Part shown: piece after piece, positions 1 to 6,031 of the stretch
Layout of the letters: every line of letters begins with the position of its first letter
Numbering within the stretch: the first letter of the stretch is position 1
Assembly: GCA_029260985.1 (NCBI GenBank)
Contig: JAJDCE010000032.1
Span: forward strand, 1-6,115
DNA: 6,115 nt
Origin: Patescibacteria group bacterium
GTDB lineage: Bacteria > Patescibacteriota > Gracilibacteria > UM-FILTER-43-11
Direction: 5' to 3'
The notes under the pieces: model-generated
Told to the model about the DNA's origin: nothing
Seen by the model: only the letters and a program-made list of their open reading frames with translations
The model's database searches: none
Translations under genes and position numbers: made by a program

Positions 1-436
1 GGTTTGTGGGTATTCCGTAATGAGTCCCGTTAAAGAAGTGTCCGATATGAATAAAGATAAGCCCGACCATTCCTGTTAATACGAACGCATCGAACCATCC
101 CCAAAAATCTTCCCCCTCTTTTCGGGTGAAGTAGTAAAGGGTGGCGAGAAAGGTATACAGGAAGCCAAAGGCGCTCAATTTCATATCCCATATCGTTATG
201 GCAGAAAACGGGTGTTGCCGGATAACGGAAAAATGCTCAACGATGTAAAATAACCGGCCTCCAATCAGAGGCGCGATAAAAAATGCAGCAAAATGATTGA
301 CGAAGAAACTCAATTTGATTTTCTTCAGTTGTATAAAACGGGCCAGAAAAATCATACTCACTACAAAAGCTATTGCGAGGAGCAAATTAAAAGTAGCGAT
401 TGTCAGGGGGCCATATTGAAAGAGGATTTCGTACAT
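1..436 (-). CDS. Lgt-like polytopic membrane protein, divergent (partial, C-terminus outside window)
   Basis: The open frame starts at an ATG (434-436) and runs off the left edge after 145 codons, so the C-terminal part is missing. Hydrophobic stretches at about residues 9-34, 48-66, 87-103 and 115-135 indicate a polytopic inner-membrane protein. Family resemblance to prolipoprotein diacylglyceryl transferase is seen in order: YGP near residue 8 (IGP in E. coli Lgt), PLIGGRLFY at 56-64 (FLGGRIGY), IWD at 82-84 (VWD) and IGHFFNGTHYG at 131-141 (LGNFINGELWG). Lgt normally transfers diacylglycerol from phosphatidylglycerol to the lipobox cysteine of prolipoproteins. Here, aligned by eye, the residues matching E. 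coli Tyr26, His103, Arg143, Asn146 and Glu151 are Phe16, Phe90, His130, His133 and Thr138, so normal catalysis is doubtful and no gene symbol is given. The alternative is an Lgt-fold protein with another substrate or role. No clear ribosome binding site precedes the ATG. Family assignment is fairly sure; function is not. Confidence 0.72.
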   Translation of the reverse strand, partial: MYEILFQYGPLTIATFNLLLAIAFVVSMIFLARFIQLKKIKLSFFVNHFAAFFIAPLIGGRLFYIVEHFSVIRQHPFSAITIWDMKLSAFGFLYTFLATLYYFTRKEGEDFWGWFDAFVLTGMVGLIFIHIGHFFNGTHYGIPTN

Positions 437-443
437 ACTAATT

Positions 444-496
444 AGTCTCAAGTGCGAGTCTCAAGTCTCAAGTGCTTTGAGATTATATTGAGACTC
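444..496. repeat. TCTCAAG direct and inverted repeat cluster between genes
   Basis: The heptamer TCTCAAG occurs at 446-452, 459-465 and 466-472, the last two perfectly tandem. All three sit in a longer AGTCTCAAGT unit, which ends in GC in the first and third copies. The opposite orientation appears as TTGAGA at 477-482 and TTGAGACTC at 488-496. The latter can pair over 9 bases with 456-464, or over 8 with 464-471 or 444-451, and 477-482 can pair with 466-471 across a five-base loop. Several mutually exclusive hairpins are therefore possible. The cluster fills most of the 68-base spacer downstream of the large surface-protein gene. There is no T-run after any hairpin on the minus strand, so a standard intrinsic terminator is not supported. 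Transcript 3'-end protection, a partial terminator or a mobile palindromic repeat are possible roles. Confidence 0.7.
482..487 (-). promoter_or_regulatory. possible -10 box for the Lgt-like gene
   Basis: The minus strand reads TATAAT, a perfect -10 consensus, 45 bases upstream of the ATG at 436. No recognisable -35 box lies 16 to 18 bases further upstream, where the end of the preceding gene sits (CGCTAA at the 17-base spacing), and there is no TG extension. If used, transcription would start near 475 inside the repeat cluster. A six-base match in an AT-rich spacer can easily be chance. Confidence 0.25.
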
Positions 497-504
497 TTGA
501 AAAT

Positions 505-3500
505 TTAGCGGATTTCCTGGGTGGATTCAAGGCCAGTTGATATGGTGAAGCCAGGAGGTGGGTTGTTTAGGCTTAGTGAGTCGATTTCAACAAACACCGC
601 GGAAAGTTCCGAATTAGCTTCATCAACTATGTTTCGGGCATTTGGCTGTATCAGTTCAACTAACGAAGGAAGGGTTGTATTGCAATCGCCTGCGCAGGTG
701 CAGTCTCCAGTAGCATCACAACTTCCACCTCCACTGAATAGGCCATTGTTGGCAACAAAACTGGTGTCTGATGGGATATCGGTAACAATCGTGAATCGTC
801 TTAGATAATCCAGGTCGTATCGCTGAGAACAGCTGAAGGTTCTATCGCCTGATAAGCAAGTGATTCCAACAGGGTATTTCTCTTGGGTGGCGCCGGCAAT
901 GGTGTTGCGGGACGCTATGCTACCTCTCCAGTAAAGCTGATTCGATAGATCTTTTATATCCGCTCCGCCTCCGCCAAAGTACACGAAATTATTTGTACTG
1001 CCTGAGGCGTAATTTTCCGCAAGGCTTAGAAGGCTGCCTTCGGTGTAGAGAACCGCTGAAATGTTGGTTGGCTTAGGCGATAGGTATACATTTGCCTGAA
1101 GGCCAACAAGAGCTTTATCGTATTCACCTGCGATCACAATGAGTCCTAGTGAGGAATTGGGGTTGGCGGGGTTATAAACGATATTATTTTTGATAAAGAG
1201 ATTGGCTCCGCCTTGCAGAATAATTGTGTAGGGCTTATCAGGAGCAGTAAGATCAGTGACGCCGTCTCCCAGAATAAGGGTTTGATTTTCATCACCTTCA
1301 TAAACCCGCACGAGGGTTCCGTTTACCGAATCTTCAAAGACACAATCGGTATTTGAGGTGTTTGTGTCAAAAGCCGTTAAGGCGATAGGCGGAACCGGAC
1401 AGTTAGCTCCGGGGTCGGAGCCGGCTAACAGTTCGGCTACATTTCTTCGTACTTGTTCTTGCAGCTTTCGGGTGCTGACGGTTCCTATTACATCAAACTG
1501 ACGGCCGGTTACGATTTGTTCAGCAGCGACTGTGCCCGTGGCTTGCAAGCCGACATCCTGCACTTCAACATCGTTGATAACCGGTGTCTCTGTTGCGTAT
1601 ACAGTCGGAATTTCCTGATCGGGGAACCGGTATGCCACCTCGTGTGCCAGGCGGAAATTGAATGATTTTAGATTTCCCTTACCGATTTTATTAATGAGGA
1701 AGCTGATCTTTTTCCCGACACTGGAATTGTTGTTCAGGTCTAAATTGGATTTATCTAATCGGTCAATTTCTCCGATGTCATAATTAAATGGATCTGTCAG
1801 GTCGCCTCCGTTTTCTTCTGTCACAATCGGTCCTAGCGTTTGCGGAATTTCGGCGATTCCAGAAGGATAATAAACTCCATCCACACTGATTTCATCGGTC
1901 GCATTGGGTAGTGGAGAAATATTTGAGGGGAAGCCAGCCGGTGCAGTTGCGAGCATATTGGGATAGCTTAGTGTTATTGGCGGAACGGGAGAGAGGATGT
2001 TGAAATTGAAAAAGAATTTTTCACCAGGGTGAAATGGGTTATCTGAATAGGATCCGGTAAATTGGGACGTGAGTGGTGTGTAATTACCCTGTGAAGTGAT
2101 TGGATGATGATCTCCACCATCCATATACATTTCAAATCGTTTGCAATCCGGACAATATTCATTCGGGTCGGTCCACCCCAGCTTATTATCATTAGGATCA
2201 CCGGCAGAATCATTAGCAACGCTTGCGATTTCGATCGCTGCCGCGGAACCGCTGGCTCCGTAAAACTGGAATATATTATCGAAGGCAATAAAACCATCTG
2301 TACTTGCGGTCAGGTCTCTGTCGCTGCGATTCGATACGTCAAAACTAACATCAACAGGAGAGGTTGTTGATAGGACAGGAGCAAGTTCTCCATTCACCAG
2401 TCCGCTTTCTGTAAAGATAGCCGGTAAAAAGGTGATGTTCTTCTGAACCGGATCTTCAAACTGAGCGTGCACTAGCGTCTGCCAGCGTGGCCCGGGATTT
2501 GTTGTTGGGAAGGTTGGATTGGCACAGGAAGGAACAGTTGCAGCATTATCGTCGTCGTAACATTCAGCCACCTCTTTATCGGTATCTGTTTTTAGGGTGT
2601 ACCACGGCTGACCAAGGGTGTAATTGGGGATAAGGGTGTCGACTGCTTCTGAGAAGTTCGGCAATTTATCGTTATGCACTTCGTAATTAAATGAGTTCGT
2701 GTAAAGTCTTTTTGGGTTTGTCATGGGTTGCCCCTGACTTGCTAAAAAGAAGATTCCGCTTGGCGCGAACGACGTCATTTCGAGCTGATAGCGCTTTGTT
2801 GGCACTCTGTCGACATCAACTTTCCAGACATTACTGCCTAAATATCCTGAATCGCTTTCACTGAATAGGGTTGCTGTGGCGGAAGTATGATAGTCACCGT
2901 ATTTGACTGGCCTTGCCGGCTGGACTTTATTAGGTTGAGTTAAATCGAAAATGAGTTCATTCAGAATATTAGCTGACATATCGGTCTCTCGGCCGGGACA
3001 ACCCGCGTATTCGCCACAGGTGAGATCAATAACGGGATTTCCCGCAACATCCAATAGATCGACGGTATAGTTTACATGGTCGCTTCCGTCGGCCACTATC
3101 GTGTCTGGGTTGGTGGGTGTGGCGGTGATGAAGCTGAGTTGTTCTGAAGGATCACCTGCGCGAACATAAACGGTGATTGCGGGGAAGGTTCGCGCTTCAG
3201 CAGCCGCGGTGGCGTCAGGCGGGTAAAAATTACCATGATAGATCACTTGGTTCACATCATTCCATATCTGAGCGTGCAGTTCATATTTGCAGAAGCCATT
3301 GGGTGCGGTTTTGACATTGCCGAGATTGGCAAAATAGGGAAGGAAAGTATCTCCTACGCCCAAGGTGTTGTACTTGGGTGGAAGGGGATTGGTAAGGTAG
3401 CCGCTTAATGTGACGGTACAGTTAGCCGGATCATCGGCAATTAAATGTATTTGGGTGTCTTTCGTGTTGATCCCGGATTCAGGGTCTATTGCGAAATCTT

Positions 3501-4443
3501 CCCATATAACATTTTGCGGAACATTATTTTGGATAGGATCATTTGTGTTCAGAATTGCCGGATAGCCCGTGTTGACTCCTGGTACAAACCAAGCGTTATT
3601 TGCTGCTAGTGGGATGGGAGGCGTACGGTCGGGCACCCACAATGTAAAGGATTCAAAATCAATGGTGTCTGCCGGGGATTTAGAGAATTTAATCCATCCC
3701 AATCGTTCACTCCAGGCAAATCCACCGATAATACGACCGAGCTTTTCTGTGATGGCTGGCGGACCCGGATCAACCACAACTCTCCTCACTTCCTGGGTAA
3801 TTTCCAGATACACTCCAAAGTTTCCCTGATCCTGTAATGAGTCATCGGTCACGACCCCTGTTGTTCCTGAAGTGTCTGAGGATAAATTGATCCATCCTGT
3901 GAATTCGTTCCAGGCCATTCCCGTGAGGGCTACTCGATTTGGGTTGCCGGCATTGCTGGCTTTTACGCGTGGCCAGTATTTTTCGGGATAATCGGCGGCA
4001 ATTCCACCTGCGTTAATAATGGCCTGCTGAATGACGGGGCCATCGACTGCGATCCAGCCCAGCGTATCGCTCCAGGCAAAGCCATTAAGGATACAACCAT
4101 CATCTACGGTGCCAGGATTAATGTCACAGTCGGCCGCTGCCGTGCTGATTCTGGCTTTAACAGCGCTATTGTAGGGGAAATATGGTTGCGCTGGGGTGAA
4201 GAAGGGGTCATATCGGTTCATTCTGAATTGCTTGGTAGGGCCGACATAATATTGCGGGGCCAGGGTGCCCGGATCTGCAGGGTACTGGTTTTTAGCTGTA
4301 TTGGGGTCAAAATGAATGAGTCCGACGTTATCTCCAAAAGCTTGCCCCGTGATTTCTACGCTTTGAGCTGCCATCGCGTTTGCGCTCAAGACAAAAGAGG
4401 CCAGAATAGTTAGAAAAACAGTTGATTTGATTTTGATGTTCAT
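505..4443 (-). CDS. large secreted multi-domain surface protein, CPR type (1312 aa)
   Basis: A classical signal peptide opens the protein (NIKIK, hydrophobic residues 8-20, then ANAMAA with likely cleavage after 23 or 25), so it is exported by Sec. Residues 33-254 hold four G-x-A-W/F-x(4)-G-W/L-I units. Residues about 435-475 look like a bacterial Ig-like (Big_1 type) strand pattern, with ADGSDHVNYTVDLLD followed by AGNPV. Residues about 960-1312 resemble a C-terminal region I associate with CPR exported proteins: a segment with VRRNVAEL near 998-1005, NLFIKNNIVY at 1081, SLGLIVIAGE at 1098, TNISAVLYTEGS at 1126, RGSIASRNTIAGA at 1173, YDLDYLRRF at 1209 and NPPPGF at 1294. All 18 cysteines lie in the exported part and mostly form close pairs. 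No C-terminal membrane helix, LPXTG motif or lipobox is present, so the mode of attachment is unknown. The gene starts 25 bases after the upstream Cys-repeat gene. A structural or adhesive surface role is likely; no catalytic motif is recognised. Confidence 0.85.
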   Translation of the reverse strand: MNIKIKSTVFLTILASFVLSANAMAAQSVEITGQAFGDNVGLIHFDPNTAKNQYPADPGTLAPQYYVGPTKQFRMNRYDPFFTPAQPYFPYNSAVKARISTAAADCDINPGTVDDGCILNGFAWSDTLGWIAVDGPVIQQAIINAGGIAADYPEKYWPRVKASNAGNPNRVALTGMAWNEFTGWINLSSDTSGTTGVVTDDSLQDQGNFGVYLEITQEVRRVVVDPGPPAITEKLGRIIGGFAWSERLGWIKFSKSPADTIDFESFTLWVPDRTPPIPLAANNAWFVPGVNTGYPAILNTNDPIQNNVPQNVIWEDFAIDPESGINTKDTQIHLIADDPANCTVTLSGYLTNPLPPKYNTLGVGDTFLPYFANLGNVKTAPNGFCKYELHAQIWNDVNQVIYHGNFYPPDATAAAEARTFPAITVYVRAGDPSEQLSFITATPTNPDTIVADGSDHVNYTVDLLDVAGNPVIDLTCGEYAGCPGRETDMSANILNELIFDLTQPNKVQPARPVKYGDYHTSATATLFSESDSGYLGSNVWKVDVDRVPTKRYQLEMTSFAPSGIFFLASQGQPMTNPKRLYTNSFNYEVHNDKLPNFSEAVDTLIPNYTLGQPWYTLKTDTDKEVAECYDDDNAATVPSCANPTFPTTNPGPRWQTLVHAQFEDPVQKNITFLPAIFTESGLVNGELAPVLSTTSPVDVSFDVSNRSDRDLTASTDGFIAFDNIFQFYGASGSAAAIEIASVANDSAGDPNDNKLGWTDPNEYCPDCKRFEMYMDGGDHHPITSQGNYTPLTSQFTGSYSDNPFHPGEKFFFNFNILSPVPPITLSYPNMLATAPAGFPSNISPLPNATDEISVDGVYYPSGIAEIPQTLGPIVTEENGGDLTDPFNYDIGEIDRLDKSNLDLNNNSSVGKKISFLINKIGKGNLKSFNFRLAHEVAYRFPDQEIPTVYATETPVINDVEVQDVGLQATGTVAAEQIVTGRQFDVIGTVSTRKLQEQVRRNVAELLAGSDPGANCPVPPIALTAFDTNTSNTDCVFEDSVNGTLVRVYEGDENQTLILGDGVTDLTAPDKPYTIILQGGANLFIKNNIVYNPANPNSSLGLIVIAGEYDKALVGLQANVYLSPKPTNISAVLYTEGSLLSLAENYASGSTNNFVYFGGGGADIKDLSNQLYWRGSIASRNTIAGATQEKYPVGITCLSGDRTFSCSQRYDLDYLRRFTIVTDIPSDTSFVANNGLFSGGGSCDATGDCTCAGDCNTTLPSLVELIQPNARNIVDEANSELSAVFVEIDSLSLNNPPPGFTISTGLESTQEIR
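3682..4347 (-). repeat. four G-x-A-W...G-W-I protein repeat units in the surface protein
   Basis: The encoded units are GQAFGDNVGLIHFD (residues 33-46, degenerate), GFAWSDTLGWIAVDG (121-135), GMAWNEFTGWINLSS (175-189) and GFAWSERLGWIKFSK (241-255). Each contains a Gly, an aromatic residue, four variable residues, then Gly-Trp-Ile or Gly-Leu-Ile. Spacing between units is 88, 54 and 66 residues, so each core sits in a larger, poorly conserved module. The cores of units 2 and 4 also share the plus-strand string ctccaggcaaa, suggesting duplication. The pattern differs from choline-binding repeats, which have GW followed by a WYY-type core. Confidence 0.75.
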
Positions 4444-4468
4444 CGAACGGCTTTGTGATTAAATATAG

Positions 4469-5470
4469 TTAAAAGTTGCTGAGGCATGATGACCGCAGAT
4501 CATCATCGATTATCTTTTGGCAAAGGCTTGAATTATTAGTGATAAGGGCCTGCTTTAAGTACAGATTATTTATCGTAACACTTTGAGTTTCAATGCAGTT
4601 CTGTTGCTGAGCCGTGTCATTGATCGCGTTACAGTAAGTTAAATCAAGTTTTTCGAACGCCAAGTTAAAATTAGCGTCATCTTTGCAGCCAGAGGCGGCT
4701 TCACCCTCAAGTGTGTCGCATGTTTTCAGTTTTTCTTCGGTGGTTTCAAAGGTCCGAACGGCTTGTTTTTTGGCGGCTTCGGCGATTTCAACTTTCCTCT
4801 GGACTATTTCGACACAACGCGTTTTCATGTCCGTATCATTTATGCTGTTACAGCCATCTTCATCCAAATTTTTCGCGCTTTGTTCCAGATAAAAATTGTC
4901 TAAGCATGTTTGCCGCAGCGCTAAATCCTTGACCACCTTACAATCAGCCGCTGACTCGGCGGTCCGGCCGGCCAGGACATTGATTTGATCTAAGCAGTTC
5001 TGTTTTGTGTCCTTATCTTTGATTTGATCGCAGAGTTTTTTATCTGAGCTGTTGATCGCAAGACTTAGGAAAACTTGGTCAATGCATTTTTGTCTGAGCT
5101 CATCGTCTTTGATCTGCTTACAGATGGTTTCGTCGTTTTTGCTTAACGCTTCATTATAAGCGAGTGTGTCCAGACACTTTTGCTTCAGTTCAGGATTATA
5201 TTTTATTTCGTCGCACCCTTTTCCGCTTAAAATTGCTGAATTGAAAGCGTCATTATCAGCCTCTTCTTTTTGACCTTCTGTTAGTTCCGGTACGGCAAAT
5301 TTCTTTCTTGGTTTGGTAATCTTAGTCACTTTCTCCACAGTTTCAGGTGATGGCGGTCGGCCTTCATCAACCTCTTGTCTTGACTGAAAAAAGAGGAGCA
5401 GGCCAAAGAGGAGCGCAAGGATTATGGTGAAAATGATCCAATTGGCGATTTTGCCTTTTTGAGCTGACAT
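4469..5470 (-). CDS. membrane-anchored cysteine-pair repeat protein (333 aa)
   Basis: A basic N-terminus (K5, K7) precedes one membrane segment at about residues 10-28, without a convincing signal peptidase site, so this should be an N-in, C-out anchored protein. A charged, proline-containing linker (about 30-75) leads to eight tandem repeats. Each repeat has the form C-x-x-I-x-D-x(3)-R/K-Q-x-C-L/I-D followed by a helix-like stretch. Cysteine pairs are 86/99, 117/129, 147/159, 177/189, 207/219, 251/262, 280/292 and 317/329; there is no unpaired cysteine. Pairs 2 to 5 recur with an exact 30-residue period. The likely structure is a stack of disulfide-linked helical hairpins, suited to protein binding or to spacing a ligand from the membrane. 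I recognise no named family. The upstream gap is 66 bases with a possible promoter, and the large surface-protein gene follows after 25 bases, so the two are probably co-transcribed. The leader before the ATG is A-rich without a Shine-Dalgarno match. Confidence 0.85.
   Translation of the reverse strand: MSAQKGKIANWIIFTIILALLFGLLLFFQSRQEVDEGRPPSPETVEKVTKITKPRKKFAVPELTEGQKEEADNDAFNSAILSGKGCDEIKYNPELKQKCLDTLAYNEALSKNDETICKQIKDDELRQKCIDQVFLSLAINSSDKKLCDQIKDKDTKQNCLDQINVLAGRTAESAADCKVVKDLALRQTCLDNFYLEQSAKNLDEDGCNSINDTDMKTRCVEIVQRKVEIAEAAKKQAVRTFETTEEKLKTCDTLEGEAASGCKDDANFNLAFEKLDLTYCNAINDTAQQQNCIETQSVTINNLYLKQALITNNSSLCQKIIDDDLRSSCLSNF
4484..5215 (-). repeat. eight tandem Cys-pair repeats of about 30 residues
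   Basis: The region encodes residues 86-329 of the anchored protein. The within-repeat cysteine spacing is x11 in six units, x12 in the first and x10 in the sixth. From the second cysteine of one unit to the first of the next, the distance is 18 residues in five of seven junctions. It is 32 (18+14) after unit 5 and 25 (18+7) after unit 7. The repeats are divergent in sequence, which argues for old duplication with the cysteine frame retained by selection. Confidence 0.85.
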
Positions 5471-5501
5471 GTGTTTATTTTTAGTGTTTAAAGTCTGAAC
5501 A

Positions 5502-5530
5502 AGTCTATCAGAGGCATGGTCCTAATTCAA
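5502..5530 (-). promoter_or_regulatory. candidate promoter for the Cys-repeat / surface-protein pair
   Basis: On the minus strand TTGAAT (5530-5525) is followed after 17 bases by TAGACT (5507-5502), which has a TG one base upstream of it as in extended -10 promoters. Each hexamer matches consensus at four positions. The predicted start near 5495 would give a leader of about 25 bases before the ATG at 5470. The location, in the 66-base gap between the three-helix protein and the Cys-repeat gene, is what a promoter for the downstream pair would need. The match is moderate and not experimentally supported. Confidence 0.35.
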
Positions 5531-5536
5531 GGTTCG

Positions 5537-6031
5537 CTAGAAGTTGATGATTACAAGCGCGTACGCGCCGATTCCTAAGAAAAATAGAAAGAGGGAGGCA
5601 AGAATATGATGCCTAAAATGCAGGTTTCGCAACCTGAGTATAAAGTGAAGGAATAAGAGGAGAATTGTGATATTCAGAATAAGTGGTGTTCCGAGAGTTT
5701 TAAAAACCAATTCCCTGCTCAGTCCAATGTTTTTCTCAAGTGAAATATTTACTAAGAAATAATAGATGATGTAAAAGCTGAGGAGCCATCCTATGAAACT
5801 ATCGGCCTCTACAAAGAATCCGGTGAAATCCCACTTGCCTTCTTTTTCGGGCTTGATTTTCTTTGCTGGCCTTAGCACTCCTTTTTTATCTCCTTTTTCT
5901 TTTCCTGATTTTGGACTTTCTACTGTTTTTGCAGCGAGTGTTCTTTCTGCATCGGCGTCTGGCGCTGTCTCTTCATCAGCGGCTTCATCCTTGCTAGCTG
6001 ATTTTCCAAATAATCCCTTCAATGCTCTCAT
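5537..6031 (-). CDS. small three-helix membrane protein with charged N-terminal tail (164 aa or longer)
   Basis: I do not recognise a family. Residues 1-70 are hydrophilic and probably disordered, with an acidic patch at 15-29 and a lysine-rich stretch at 41-66. Three hydrophobic segments follow at about 78-95, 114-133 and 143-162. The lysine-rich tail and the basic loop RLRNLHFRHH (132-141) between helices 2 and 3 both fit a cytoplasmic side, giving an N-in, C-out topology. The protein ends in a hydrophobic segment with TAG. The ATG at 6031 is the first start in this frame inside the window, but it lacks a Shine-Dalgarno sequence and the same frame stays open for the 28 codons up to the right edge with no ATG, GTG or TTG. 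The real start may therefore be outside the window. It precedes the Cys-repeat gene by 66 bases, so a joint role at the envelope is possible but unproven. Confidence 0.7.
   Translation of the reverse strand: MRALKGLFGKSASKDEAADEETAPDADAERTLAAKTVESPKSGKEKGDKKGVLRPAKKIKPEKEGKWDFTGFFVEADSFIGWLLSFYIIYYFLVNISLEKNIGLSRELVFKTLGTPLILNITILLLFLHFILRLRNLHFRHHILASLFLFFLGIGAYALVIINF

Noticed and set aside
444..496. CRISPR array
   Set aside because: The repeats are only 7 to 12 bases, spacing is irregular and there are copies in both orientations; no cas gene is present.
750..781. Dockerin or EF-hand-like calcium site around the Asp-rich stretch and CPDC
   Set aside because: The spacing of Asp/Asn residues does not fit the D-x-D-x-D-G loop, so the resemblance is only compositional. 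The coordinates given here are residue numbers in the 1312-residue protein, corresponding to bases 2101-2196.
521..808. Plus-strand open frame of 95 codons antisense to the surface-protein C-terminus
   Set aside because: It lies wholly opposite a long gene with signal peptide and recognisable motifs; its translation shows no domain-like or membrane pattern and no ribosome binding site. The other plus-strand frames at 1453-1665, 2104-2370, 3569-3829, 4186-4413 and 4683-4932 were rejected on the same grounds.
1974..2297. Minus-strand 107-codon frame inside the large gene
   Set aside because: It overlaps the 1312-residue gene in another frame on the same strand and has no independent support.
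3682..4347. Choline-binding (GW) repeats
   Set aside because: Choline-binding units are about 20 residues, contiguous and have a WYYL-type core; here the cores are 54 to 88 residues apart and lack it.
505..4443. Recoded stop codon (UGA as Gly or Trp, as in some CPR lineages)
   Set aside because: The long frames contain no in-frame TGA and tryptophan is encoded by TGG, so the standard code suffices; this does not test recoding positively.
4486..4506. Hairpin ATGATGA / TCATCAT at the end of the Cys-repeat gene as a terminator
   Set aside because: The 7-base stem is weak, AT-rich and inside the coding sequence (for the DDDLRSS region), and no T-run follows closely on the minus strand.
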